64,000 bases of DNA from Streptomyces avicenniae. GTDB lineage: Bacteria; Actinomycetota; Actinomycetes; Streptomycetales; Streptomycetaceae. Each line of letters starts with the position of its first letter. Position 1 is the first letter of the stretch. This document shows positions 54,970 to 63,189 of the stretch, piece after piece. Both the position numbers and the translations under genes were made by a program. The notes under the pieces were generated by a model that saw only the letters and a program-made list of their open reading frames with translations, searched no databases and was not told where the DNA came from. Location: assembly GCF_000719135.1 (NCBI RefSeq), contig NZ_JOEK01000001.1, positions 62,001 through 126,000 of the forward strand. The letters are read 5' to 3'.

Positions 54970-55605
54970 TCAGGGGGCCAGCCCGCTGTCCCAGACATGG
55001 GCCGCGATACCGACGCGGTTGCGGGTGCCGAGCTTGCGCTGGATATGGGCGACGTGGGTCTTCGCCGTGCCTGGGGTGATGAAGAGTTCTGCGGCGATCT
55101 CGGTGTTGGTCATGCCCTGGGCGACGAGGCGGGCGACCGCGTTCTCCCGTTCCGTGAGGCGTTCGTACGGGGCGGGGGCCCGTTCGCCGACGGGGGGCCG
55201 CAGATGGCGCAGGAGACGCACCGTCACGGACGGGCTGATCAGGGCCTCACCGGAGACGGCCGCCCGTACCGCCTCGGCGAGCAGGGCGGGGCCCGAACGT
55301 TTCAGCAGGAACCCGCAGGCGCCGTTGCGCAGCGCCGTGTGCACGTACGCGTCCAGGTCGTACGTCGTCACCACGATGACGCGCGTCGCGGGGGCGAGGA
55401 GCCGGGTCACCTCAAGACCGTCCGGGCCCGGCATACGGATGTCGGCCAGCACGACGTCCGGCTCCAGCTCCGCCGCGCGGGCCAGCGCCTCCCGTCCGTC
55501 GGCCGCCTCGCCGACGACCTCCAGGTCGGGTTGCGCGTCGAGCACGATACGGAAGCCGGTGCGGACGGCCGCCTGGTCGTCGGCCAGCAGGATGCGGACG
55601 GTCAT
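54970..55605 (-). CDS. LuxR-family response regulator
   Basis: 211 residues: receiver domain with acceptor Asp in DVVLADIRMPGPDG, and NarL/LuxR-type helix-turn-helix ERLTERENAVARLVAQGMTNTEIAAELF. The kinase partner is almost certainly the 56727-57845 gene, although a plus-strand membrane-protein gene lies between. A TACCGT box 7 nt before ATG 55605 supports a leaderless transcript. Confidence 0.94.
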   Translation of the reverse strand: MTVRILLADDQAAVRTGFRIVLDAQPDLEVVGEAADGREALARAAELEPDVVLADIRMPGPDGLEVTRLLAPATRVIVVTTYDLDAYVHTALRNGACGFLLKRSGPALLAEAVRAAVSGEALISPSVTVRLLRHLRPPVGERAPAPYERLTERENAVARLVAQGMTNTEIAAELFITPGTAKTHVAHIQRKLGTRNRVGIAAHVWDSGLAP

Positions 55606-55612
55606 ACCGGGG

Positions 55613-55618
55613 ACGGTA
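55613..55618 (-). promoter_or_regulatory. Leaderless -10 box for LuxR-type regulator
   Basis: Minus-strand TACCGT, 7 nt before ATG 55605; no ribosome binding site. Confidence 0.5.
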
Positions 55619-55708
55619 ACGCCCCACGGCCGCGCGGGCGTCTCCCGTTCGGCAGATGTGCGCGGGCGCGGCGGTGACCAGGGTGGAGACCGATTGGAGG
55701 TCACCACC

Positions 55709-56722
55709 GTGACATCGAAGACCCGCGTGCCGCTCGCCTACGCGGCGTGTGCCGCGCTGTTCCTGTACGGGGCGGCGCAGACGTACTGGTCCCTGGGCGG
55801 GGCCGGCTTCCCGTTCGGCGCCGACGACGCGAACCCCGAGTACTCCGCGTTCGAACATGTGGGGCGTGACCGGCTCGCGCCCTGGCTGGCGGCCGGATTC
55901 CTGTCCGCCAGCGTGGTCGCGGCGCTGCTGGCGCCGACCGGCCGTGGCCTGTCCCGCGTCGCGGCACGCGCGCTGTACGGGGCGACGGCCCTGTACGCGA
56001 CGGCAGTCGTGTGCACGCTCACCGACTTCCGGCTCCTGGGCAACCTCGCGTACGCGCTGATGTTCCGCTTCGGGGCGATCAACTGGTCCGTGCTGAACCA
56101 GCTGTTCGCCGTCGTCGGCGTGGCCCTGCTGGTGGGCGCCGCCGTCGCGCACCACCGGCGGAGGACGGACGCGTGCGGCCGGTGCGGGCGGCGCAGTGGC
56201 GGCGCGGGCTGGGCGACACCGGAGGCGGCGGCACGCTGGGGGCGCAGGGCCGCGTACACGGCGATCGTCGTGCCCCTGTTCTACGCGGCGACGCGGTGGG
56301 CCTGGCTGTTCGGATGGCCGCTCGGCATATCGGACGAGCTGTGGGAGGAGGGCCAGGAGGACAATCTCTGGTTCTACGGCGGGCTGCTGGCCACGATGGG
56401 GGCGCTCGGTTCGCTCCTGACGCTGGGCCTGGTCCAGCGCTGGGGGGAGACGTTCCCCCGCTGGATGGTGGGCCTGCGGGGCAGGCGGGTGCCGGTCACG
56501 CTGGCGACGATCCCGGCGTCCGTGGTCGCCGTGCTCACCACGATCGCCGGGGTGATGTACATACGCCTGCACCTGACGGGTGCGTTCGACAATCCGCGCG
56601 GGGACTGGGGGGCCAGCGTGCCGGAGACGATCTGGCCGGTGTGGGGGGTGGCCCTCGGGCTCGCGACGCTGGCGTACTACCTGCGGCGGCGCGGGGCGTG
56701 CAGACGCTGCGGGCGTGGCTGA
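55709..56722 (+). CDS. Polytopic membrane protein with cytosolic CxxC knuckles
   Basis: 337 residues with about eight helices (YAACAALFLYGAAQTYW, WLAAGFLSASVVAALLAP, AVVGVALLVGAAVAHH, YTAIVVPLFYAATRWAW, GLLATMGALGSLLTLGLVQ, and others). A hydrophilic loop has CGRCGRR and the C-terminus has CRRCGRG, giving two CxxC pairs. GGAGG is 8 nt before GTG 55709. It sits between the regulator (divergent) and the kinase (convergent, 4 bp apart), an arrangement suggesting a function tied to that two-component system. Family not recognised. Confidence 0.78.
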   Translation: MTSKTRVPLAYAACAALFLYGAAQTYWSLGGAGFPFGADDANPEYSAFEHVGRDRLAPWLAAGFLSASVVAALLAPTGRGLSRVAARALYGATALYATAVVCTLTDFRLLGNLAYALMFRFGAINWSVLNQLFAVVGVALLVGAAVAHHRRRTDACGRCGRRSGGAGWATPEAAARWGRRAAYTAIVVPLFYAATRWAWLFGWPLGISDELWEEGQEDNLWFYGGLLATMGALGSLLTLGLVQRWGETFPRWMVGLRGRRVPVTLATIPASVVAVLTTIAGVMYIRLHLTGAFDNPRGDWGASVPETIWPVWGVALGLATLAYYLRRRGACRRCGRG

Positions 56723-56726
56723 GCGC

Positions 56727-57845
56727 TCAGGCGTACGGGAGCCGGGCGGTGACCTGCCAGCCGCCCGTCCCGTCGGGACCTGCCGTGAGGTCGCCGCCGA
56801 GGGCGCGGGCCCGTTCGGCGAGCGCGACGAGGCCGGTGCCGCCGCGCCGGGACGTGCCGACGCGCCCGCCCGGCGCGGGCTCGTGGCCGGGACCGGCACC
56901 CGAACGAGGGCTGGGAACCGCGGCGTTGGCCACCGTGACGGCGAGCGCGGGTGACCGTCCCGTCGTCGTGTCAGGGGTGAGCGCGACGGTGACGCGGGGT
57001 GTGGCGGGCGCGTGGCGTCGGATGTTCGTCAGCGCCTCGACCACGATCCGGTGCGCCGTGGCCGCGATCTCCCGGGGAACGGCGGCGCGTTGGTCCCCGG
57101 ACAGCGCGGCGTCGTGGACGACCTGGGCAGGGACGGTGGCCCGGAAGCTCACGACCGCGTCGGCGATGTCGTCGAGCCCGTGCGCCGGGTCGGTGGCGCC
57201 GAGCAGGTGGACGGTGCGGTCCGTCGTGGCGAGCGCCTGGAGACCCAGCGACTCGATGGTGCCGAGCAGCGGCAGTGTCTCGCCAGGCCGTTCTGCGCCG
57301 ACGACCCGCGCGGCCTGGGCCAGGGCGACGATGCCGGAGAGGTCGTGCGCCACGAAGTCGTGGAGGTCACGGGCGAGCCGGAGCCGTTCCTCCTGCCGTG
57401 TGCGGTCCACGGCGCGGACCTCGCGTTCCTCCATGACGCGCAGGTACCAGCCCGCGCCGGTCGCGAGGGCGGCGCCGAGCGCGAAGAACGAGCACTGCTC
57501 CACGGCCTCGGCGGCGGTCGCGGGTGTCCGCACGCGCAGGGTGACGGCGGCGGCGAGCGCGCCGAGGAGCAGACACGTCGTGACGGCCGTGCGCGCGGGC
57601 ACGTGCCGGGCGACGAGGAACGTCAGACCGAGCGTGGCGGCGGCCTCCACCAGCATGAACGCGCCCGCGTACGCGTCCGCGTCGGAGTGGGGCCCGAACG
57701 GCAGACTCACACCGGACACGACCAGCACGGCGCCCACGGCAGGGACGGCGCGATGCCGCAGCCGGGGCAGGGCGGCGACCGCGAGCGCGAGTACCGCGAC
57801 CACCGCCGGGGCCACCACCACGGCCGCCGTGAGCACTTGGTCCAT
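56727..57845 (-). CDS. Sensor histidine kinase (HisKA_3 / NarX-like)
   Basis: 372 residues: about five N-terminal membrane helices without a large external domain, then HisKA_3 with RLRLARDLHDFVAHDLSGIV, and an HATPase domain (VEALTNIRRHAPATP ... GGTGLVALAERARALGG). A poorly conserved Ser/Pro/Arg-rich linker splits the ATPase lid. Partner of the LuxR regulator at 54970. TATCGT 7 nt before ATG 57845 gives a leaderless promoter. Confidence 0.92.
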   Translation of the reverse strand: MDQVLTAAVVVAPAVVAVLALAVAALPRLRHRAVPAVGAVLVVSGVSLPFGPHSDADAYAGAFMLVEAAATLGLTFLVARHVPARTAVTTCLLLGALAAAVTLRVRTPATAAEAVEQCSFFALGAALATGAGWYLRVMEEREVRAVDRTRQEERLRLARDLHDFVAHDLSGIVALAQAARVVGAERPGETLPLLGTIESLGLQALATTDRTVHLLGATDPAHGLDDIADAVVSFRATVPAQVVHDAALSGDQRAAVPREIAATAHRIVVEALTNIRRHAPATPRVTVALTPDTTTGRSPALAVTVANAAVPSPRSGAGPGHEPAPGGRVGTSRRGGTGLVALAERARALGGDLTAGPDGTGGWQVTARLPYA

Positions 57846-57852
57846 GCGAAGG

Positions 57853-57858
57853 ACGATA
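57853..57858 (-). promoter_or_regulatory. Leaderless -10 box for histidine kinase
   Basis: Minus-strand TATCGT, 7 nt before ATG 57845; no ribosome binding site. Same geometry as its cognate regulator gene. Confidence 0.5.
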
Positions 57859-57987
57859 ATCCCGCGCTCGGCACGCGGGACGGCCGCGTATCGCCTGGGC
57901 CGGACCGCCCCCGAAAACCCTGCACGCCCTCGCGCTCCACCATGGCAGGATCCGCCCTTCGGACCGGCACGGACAGGAGCCATCCTC

Positions 57988-58044
57988 ATGAGTCAACTTC
58001 CCCCGGGGCCAGCCCCCTTCGGCCACGGCCCGGTACCGCTGTGA
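57988..58044 (+). CDS. 18-codon ORF overlapping the methyltransferase start
   Basis: ATG 57988 has AGGAG about 10 nt upstream and codes MSQLPPGPAPFGHGPVPL before TGA at 58042-58044. The stop overlaps the following GTG by 4 nt (GTGA), the pattern of translational coupling. The peptide resembles Pro-rich N-termini of streptomycete membrane proteins, so it could be the remnant of a truncated gene or a leader peptide. Confidence 0.45.
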   Translation: MSQLPPGPAPFGHGPVPL

Positions 58045-58847
58045 GCACCGCGCCGGACGCCGCCCGCGAGCGGCCGCGCGCGACGTTCGACGGCGTCGCC
58101 GACCTGTACGACCGGGCGCGGCCCCGGTATCCGGAGCAGTTGTTCACGGACCTGGCGGAGTCGGCCGGGCTCACGCCGGGCAGCAGGGTGCTGGAGATCG
58201 GCTGCGGCACAGGACAGGCCACGGTGCCGCTGGCCCGGCGGGGATACGCGGTGACGGCCGTCGAACTCGGCGCCGGTATGGCGGCCGTGGCACGGCGGAA
58301 CCTCGCGCGGTGGCCGGACGCGGAGGTGACGGTCTCGGCGTTCGAGGACTGGACGCTCCCCGCCGAGCCGTTCGACGCGGTGGTGTCGGCGACGGCCTTC
58401 GCCTGGGTCGATCCCACGGTCCGGGTGCGCAAAGCCGCGGCGGCGCTGCGGCCCGGAGGGGTGCTCGCGACGGTGGCGACGCACCATGTGGCGGGCGGGG
58501 ACGACGAGTTCTTCCGCGCCTCGCAGGAGTTCTACGAGCGGTTCATCCCGTCCACGCCCAAGGATCTACGGCTCACCCCGGCCGACTCCGTGCCCCGGGA
58601 CAGCGCGGAGATCGACGCGTCCGGGCTGTTCGGTCCGGCCGCCTTCCGGCGCTACCCGTGCGACATCTCGTACACGACGGCCCAGTACCTCGACGTCCTG
58701 AACACGTACTCGAACCACCTGGACCTGGTGCCCGAGGTGCGCGCGGACCTGCTGGCGTCGCTCGCCGGTCTCATCGACGGGCGGCACGGGGGAAGAATCA
58801 CGAAGCGCTACCTGTTCGAGCTGCGGACCGCCCACCGCCTCGGCTGA
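58041..58847 (+). CDS. Class I SAM-dependent methyltransferase
   Basis: 268 residues. SAM motif I SRVLEIGCGTGQATVPLA near residue 50, motif II VTAVELGAGM, then FDAVVSATAFAWVDP and LRPGGVLATVA. The second half contains a YDRARPRYPEQLFTDL start typical of the small-molecule methyltransferase group. The start is taken as GTG 58041, coupled to the 18-codon ORF. Substrate unknown. Confidence 0.9.
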   Translation: MSTAPDAARERPRATFDGVADLYDRARPRYPEQLFTDLAESAGLTPGSRVLEIGCGTGQATVPLARRGYAVTAVELGAGMAAVARRNLARWPDAEVTVSAFEDWTLPAEPFDAVVSATAFAWVDPTVRVRKAAAALRPGGVLATVATHHVAGGDDEFFRASQEFYERFIPSTPKDLRLTPADSVPRDSAEIDASGLFGPAAFRRYPCDISYTTAQYLDVLNTYSNHLDLVPEVRADLLASLAGLIDGRHGGRITKRYLFELRTAHRLG

Positions 58848-58929
58848 CGGCGGGACACGAGCGGGGGCGGACGGGGGCAGGCAGGCTGATTCACCCTCAC
58901 GAGCGATACCGAAGCGGCTACGCACCGCT

Positions 58930-58935
58930 TACGGT
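58930..58935 (+). promoter_or_regulatory. Orphan leaderless promoter-like signal
   Basis: TACGGT lies 6 nt before ATG 58942, exactly the layout of leaderless genes in this window. The following frame runs antisense across the permease gene and has no protein-like features, so the signal is either a decayed gene start or a promoter for antisense RNA. Confidence 0.3.
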
Positions 58936-59017
58936 AGACCCATGAATGGTTACTCTGAGTCAGCGAATCGGTGGCCGGGGGCACGGGACTTCCGGCGCGG
59001 CGCGCCTGCCCCCGCAA

Positions 59018-59059
59018 TGCCGGAGGGCCCGCCCCAGGGGAGTGAGGACGGGCCCGGCA
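59018..59059 (-). terminator. Terminator of the ArsR-ABC operon
   Basis: GGGCCCG (59025-59031) pairs with CGGGCCC (59049-59055) and, across a 3-nt bulge, TGCC with GGCA. It is 15 bp past the permease stop. Confidence 0.5.
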
Positions 59060-59073
59060 GGTGGCGCCCCGGG

Positions 59074-61581
59074 TCAGGCGGGGCCGCGGCGCGGCAGGGA
59101 GAGACGGGCCGGGATTCCGGTCGAGACGAGCGTGAGTGCCGTCACCGTGCCGACGATCAGCAGATAGGGGGTGAGCGCCATCGCGGGTGCGGCCTCGCCG
59201 ATCATCCCCGCGCTGAAGGAGGTCAGCACGGCGAACGAGATGGCCGTCCCGAGCAGCACCGCCGTGACCGCCACCGTCAGCGCCTCCAGGTTCAGCATGC
59301 GCAGGACCTGGCGTCGCGTGGTGCCGACCTTGCGCAGCAGCCCGAACTCGCGGCGGCGGTCGGCCGTGGCCATCGCCAGGGTGTTGACGGCCGCGATGGT
59401 CGTGAAGGCCAGTACCAACCCCATTCCGAGGAACGCCACCTCGGCGCTGGTCTCGCGCTGCTGCGCCATCACGTCGGCGATGTGACCGCCGTCCCGGACC
59501 GCGAGGCCGGGGAAGTCCGCCAGGGCGGCGCCGAGCCGGTCGTCCGGCAGGTCGGTGTCGAGCAGGAGGGCGTCGGCCAGCGGGTTGTCGATGTGGGCGG
59601 CCAGCAGGTCGTGCGAGAGGGTCAGTTCGCCGAAGCCCAGCTCCCGGTCGTAGACCCCGGTGACGGTGGTGGTGACCGGCGTGCCGTCGCCGAGGACCAG
59701 GTCCAGGGTGTCGCCGGGGTGCAGGTCCTTGCTGTCGGCGATGACGGTGCTGACGGCGACGCCGTCGTCGGCCAGCCCGTCGAGCGAGCCCTCGGTCATG
59801 TCCAGGTCGAGTGTGCTGTCCAGTCCCGGGCCCGCCGTGACGCCCTGCACGGAGTACTTGTCGAGGCCGGGCGTGCGGACCGTCGAGTGCACGATCTCGG
59901 TGACGGTGGTGACGCCTTCGGTGCCGCGCAGCGCCTCGGCCGCCGCGTGCGGGACGCCCGGCCCGGCCGCCGCGATCACGCGGTCGGCGAGCACGCCGTC
60001 CCTGGCCTGCCGTTCGGCGGCGTCGCCCAGCGTCGTCTGGGTGAACACGATCGTGCAGGCCATGGCGACGAGCAGCGTCAGCGGGGTGATCACGGCGGCG
60101 AGGCGCCGCGCGCCGGCCCTGGCGTTGTGCGCGGCCAGGTGACCGGGGACCGCGGAGAGCCGCAGCGGCGCGCCGATCACCGTGAACGCGACCCGTGCCA
60201 GGACCGGGCCGAGCAGCGCGACCGCGACCGACAGGAGGAGCACCGTCAGATAGGTGACCGGGGTGGAGGCGGGCTCGACGTGCAGCAGGGAGAGGACGTA
60301 GAGCAGCACCAGGCCGCCGGCCAGGGTGAGGAATCCGGCGATCAGCCGCGCGACCGGGGTGCGGCGCGGCTCCACCGCCGCCTCGGTCAGGGCCTCGGCG
60401 GGGCGGATGCGGGCGGTGCGGCGCGCGGAGACCCGGGCGGCGAGCCAGGCGGCCAGCAGGGTCGTGAGGACGGCGGCGGCCATCGGGAAGGGGCTGCGGA
60501 CCTGGCCGAGCGTCTCGGGGACGGTGCCGAGGCCGATGAAGCGGTCGAAGATCCATCCGGCCAGCGGGAGCCCGGCGATCGCGCCGAGCGGTCCGGCGAC
60601 CACGCCGACGAGCAGCGCCTCGCGGCCGATCAGCCGCCGGGTCTGGCGCGGTGTGGCGGCGATGGCGCGCAGGAGCGCGAGTTCGCGGTGCCGGGCGCGG
60701 GCGGTGAGCCCGAAGGTGCCGACGACGACCAAGACGGCCACGAGGAGACCGGTGCCGCCGATCGCACCGCCCATGCTGACCAGTTGGATCCGCGCCTGGG
60801 CGGCGTCGGGGAACTCGGCCGGTCCCCGGTCCCCGCCGGTGTGGACCCGCGCGATCGTCCCGTCGAGCGCGTCCTCGATCCGGTCGGCCAGTTCGGCGGT
60901 GCTCGTGCCGGGTGCCGGGACGACGCCGATCATCGCGTCCTGGCCGGGGTGACCGGCGAGGCGGCGGGCCTCGGTGTCGGTGAAGAAGACGGCCGCCTGC
61001 TCGGTGACGTCCCCTTCGGCGACACCCGCGACCGTGTAGGTGGCGGGGGCGTCGGTGGACTGGACGGTGACCTCGTCCCCGACAGCGAGCCCCGCGCGGT
61101 CGGCGAGACCCCGGTCGAGGACGATCTCGGCGTCGGTCTCGGGGGCGCGCCCCTCGCCGATGGTGAAGGGGGTGAGGGACGCGGAGGACCAGGCGTGCCC
61201 CTGCGCCTCCGGGCCGTCCCAGGGCTGACCGGCGGCGTCGAGCGGCTCGGCGGGGAAGGTCAGTTCCGGCACGACGGACGCGGCGCCCGGCACGGCGGCG
61301 ATCCTGTCGGCCGTGTCGGCGGGCAGCCAGACCCGCTCGTAGACGGGCTTCGCCTTGTGCTTGGTCTTGTCGCCCTTCTGCGTCGTGTGGTGCACGTTCT
61401 GGTCGGCCGTCACGACGACGGGGGCGGCGGCGTAGCGCTCGGTGCGGATGTCACCGCGCAGGCCGGTCTCCAGCAGGGAGCCGCAGGCGGTGACGAGGGC
61501 AGCCGCGCAGAAGAGGGCGAGGAACGCACCGGCGAATCCGGACTTGCGGGCGCGCAGGGTGGCGAGTGCGTAGCGAAGCAT
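59074..61581 (-). CDS. FtsX-like ABC permease with extracellular domains
   Basis: 835 residues, four N-terminal and further helices split by two large extracytoplasmic domains (residues about 45-290 and 490-690), the full-length bacitracin/MacB-type architecture. Helical clusters GGTGLLVAVLVVVGTFGL, LLAAVVLLS-like VTYLTVLLLSVAVALLGP and ALTVAVTAVLLGTAISFAVL are visible, and the loop RARHRELALLRAIAATPRQTRRLIGREAL is typical. ATG 61581 overlaps the ATPase stop by 1 nt (TGATG). Substrate unknown. Confidence 0.93.
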   Translation of the reverse strand: MLRYALATLRARKSGFAGAFLALFCAAALVTACGSLLETGLRGDIRTERYAAAPVVVTADQNVHHTTQKGDKTKHKAKPVYERVWLPADTADRIAAVPGAASVVPELTFPAEPLDAAGQPWDGPEAQGHAWSSASLTPFTIGEGRAPETDAEIVLDRGLADRAGLAVGDEVTVQSTDAPATYTVAGVAEGDVTEQAAVFFTDTEARRLAGHPGQDAMIGVVPAPGTSTAELADRIEDALDGTIARVHTGGDRGPAEFPDAAQARIQLVSMGGAIGGTGLLVAVLVVVGTFGLTARARHRELALLRAIAATPRQTRRLIGREALLVGVVAGPLGAIAGLPLAGWIFDRFIGLGTVPETLGQVRSPFPMAAAVLTTLLAAWLAARVSARRTARIRPAEALTEAAVEPRRTPVARLIAGFLTLAGGLVLLYVLSLLHVEPASTPVTYLTVLLLSVAVALLGPVLARVAFTVIGAPLRLSAVPGHLAAHNARAGARRLAAVITPLTLLVAMACTIVFTQTTLGDAAERQARDGVLADRVIAAAGPGVPHAAAEALRGTEGVTTVTEIVHSTVRTPGLDKYSVQGVTAGPGLDSTLDLDMTEGSLDGLADDGVAVSTVIADSKDLHPGDTLDLVLGDGTPVTTTVTGVYDRELGFGELTLSHDLLAAHIDNPLADALLLDTDLPDDRLGAALADFPGLAVRDGGHIADVMAQQRETSAEVAFLGMGLVLAFTTIAAVNTLAMATADRRREFGLLRKVGTTRRQVLRMLNLEALTVAVTAVLLGTAISFAVLTSFSAGMIGEAAPAMALTPYLLIVGTVTALTLVSTGIPARLSLPRRGPA

Positions 61582-62333
61582 CAGGCCCACGCACCCAGGT
61601 GCGTCATACGGTCGGCGACGCGGTCGGCGGTGGGGGCCGCCATCTCGTCCACGATGGTGCCGTCGGCGAGGAACAGCACGGTGTCGGCGTGCGACGCGGC
61701 GACCGGGTCGTGCGTGACCATGACGACGGTCTGTCCCGACTCGTCCACGCAGGTGCGCAGCAGGCCCAGGATCTCCTTGGCGGTCACGGTGTCGAGCGCG
61801 CCGGTGGGCTCGTCGCCGAAGACGACGTCGGGGGCGGTGATCAGCGCGCGGGCGATGGCGACGCGCTGCTGCTGGCCACCGGAGAGTTCGGCGGGGTGGG
61901 CGTCGGCCTTCCCGGCGAGACCCACCCTGTCGAGGATCGCCGCGATCGCGTGCCGGTCGGGGCGGCGACCGGCCAGCCGCAGCGGGAGGCCGATGTTGTG
62001 CCGGACGGACAGGGCGGGGACGAGGTTGAACGACTGGAAGACGAAGCCGACCCGCTGCCGCCGCAGGCGGGTGAGCTGGGTCTCGTTCATGTCGCTGAGG
62101 TCGGTGTCGCCGATGGAGGCGGTCCCCGAGGTGACCCGGTCGAGCCCGGCCGCGCAGTGGAGGAACGTGCTCTTGCCGGAGCCGGAGGGCCCCATGACGG
62201 CGGTGAACGAGCCGGTGGGTATCGCGACCGAGACGCCGTCGAGGGCGCGGACGGCGGAGGCACCGCGTCCGTACACCTTGGTGACGGAGTCGAGCCGGAC
62301 GGCGCTGGTCCGGGTGACGTTCTGGGTGATCAT
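61581..62333 (-). CDS. ABC transporter ATPase (MacB/LolD-like)
   Basis: 250 residues with Walker A GPSGSGKST, Q-loop VFQSFNLVPALS, signature LSGGQQQR, Walker B VVFGDEPT and H-loop VMVTHDP. ATG 62333 overlaps the ArsR-type stop by 4 nt (ATGA). It pairs with the permease that follows. It closely resembles the 51605 ATPase, showing two paralogous systems in one window. Confidence 0.95.
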   Translation of the reverse strand: MITQNVTRTSAVRLDSVTKVYGRGASAVRALDGVSVAIPTGSFTAVMGPSGSGKSTFLHCAAGLDRVTSGTASIGDTDLSDMNETQLTRLRRQRVGFVFQSFNLVPALSVRHNIGLPLRLAGRRPDRHAIAAILDRVGLAGKADAHPAELSGGQQQRVAIARALITAPDVVFGDEPTGALDTVTAKEILGLLRTCVDESGQTVVMVTHDPVAASHADTVLFLADGTIVDEMAAPTADRVADRMTHLGAWA

Positions 62334-62983
62334 GCGGAGGGCTCCGTGTGGTCGGTGGAGACGGGGTTCTCGGGGGACTCGGGGGACTCGGAGGGCTCGG
62401 GGCCTTCGGGGGGCTGCGGGGATTCGGGGGCCGGGAAGGCGAAGAAGCGGGTGAGGACGGTGCGGGCACCGGGCGGCGTCTCGTCGTCGGGGCGCTTGAA
62501 GCGGTTCAGGAGGGCGATGTAGTCCTCGAACAGCTCCCGCATCTCGCCCGGGGTGAGGCGGATGGTGCCGCGCGAGTAGGGGACGGCGTCCTCCCACTCG
62601 TCGCCGAGGAGGTGCGACTCGCGCTGGACGGTGTCGAGGAGCCGGATGTCGGAGGCGTAGGCGAGGTGGTTCATCTCGTCCACCACCGCCCTGGTCTCCG
62701 CGTCCTGGCGGCTGCGCCGCGGTAAACGCAGGTCCTGGGCGACGGCCCGCCACCAGCGGCGCCGACCGCCGCCGGGATCACCTGGCGGCGGGTCGGCGGG
62801 CTCGACAAAGCCGTACCTGGCCAGCTCGCGCAGGTGGTAGCTGGTGGCCCCGGTGTTCAGGCCGAGGGCTCGTGCGAGGGTGCTGGAGTTCGCCGGGCCG
62901 TGCAGCGTGAGGTGCTCCAGCATCTGGAGACGACGCGGCTGGGCGAGCGCTTTCAGGGCGGCGAGGGAAGGGATGAACGGCAT
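62330..62983 (-). CDS. ArsR-type winged-helix repressor with Pro/Glu/Ser tail
   Basis: 217 residues. The N-terminal ArsR helix-turn-helix is clear: LKALAQPRRLQMLEHLTLHGPANSSTLARALGLNTGATSYHLRELARYGFV. The C-terminal 35 residues are a low-complexity PESPE tail encoded by G-rich repeats (about 62364-62433). ATG 62983 is the start; GTG 62989 is possible. Overlap coupling to the transporter makes it a self-contained regulated operon. Its probable operator lies directly upstream. Confidence 0.9.
   Translation of the reverse strand: MPFIPSLAALKALAQPRRLQMLEHLTLHGPANSSTLARALGLNTGATSYHLRELARYGFVEPADPPPGDPGGGRRRWWRAVAQDLRLPRRSRQDAETRAVVDEMNHLAYASDIRLLDTVQRESHLLGDEWEDAVPYSRGTIRLTPGEMRELFEDYIALLNRFKRPDDETPPGARTVLTRFFAFPAPESPQPPEGPEPSESPESPENPVSTDHTEPSA
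62364..62433. repeat. G-rich simple repeat encoding the ArsR C-terminal tail
   Basis: Imperfect 9-bp units of the type GGGGGACTC, GGAGGGCTC and GGGGATTCG. On the minus strand they code for Pro-Glu-Ser repeats at the C-terminus of the ArsR protein. Confidence 0.7.
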
Positions 62984-62995
62984 GTACACATGATC

Positions 62996-63019
62996 CTGTG
63001 CACAGAGATCTGTGCACAG
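62996..63019. promoter_or_regulatory. Double palindromic operator upstream of the ArsR operon
   Basis: CTGTGCACAG at 62996-63005 is repeated exactly at 63010-63019 with AGAT between; each copy is a perfect palindrome. It lies 13-36 bp upstream of the ArsR start. Confidence 0.7.
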
Positions 63020-63189
63020 CTGGCCCGCCCCCCGGTCGGGGGTGGGGTTAACCCCCCCTCCCTCTCCCGGCGGCACGGGCACGGTTCCCCTTCGTGCCGG
63101 GCACCGCCCCGGACGTCCGGGAACGATCCGGTCGCCGAGCGGCATGGGCGCACTTCTTCCCCAGGTTCGGACAGTGTTGGATGGGGTTC

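Noticed and set aside
58942..62454. 1170-codon plus-strand frame antisense to the ABC transporter
   Set aside because: It mirrors the permease and ATPase codons in a high-GC shadow frame rich in Gly/Gln/Glu/Arg; no domain is recognisable.
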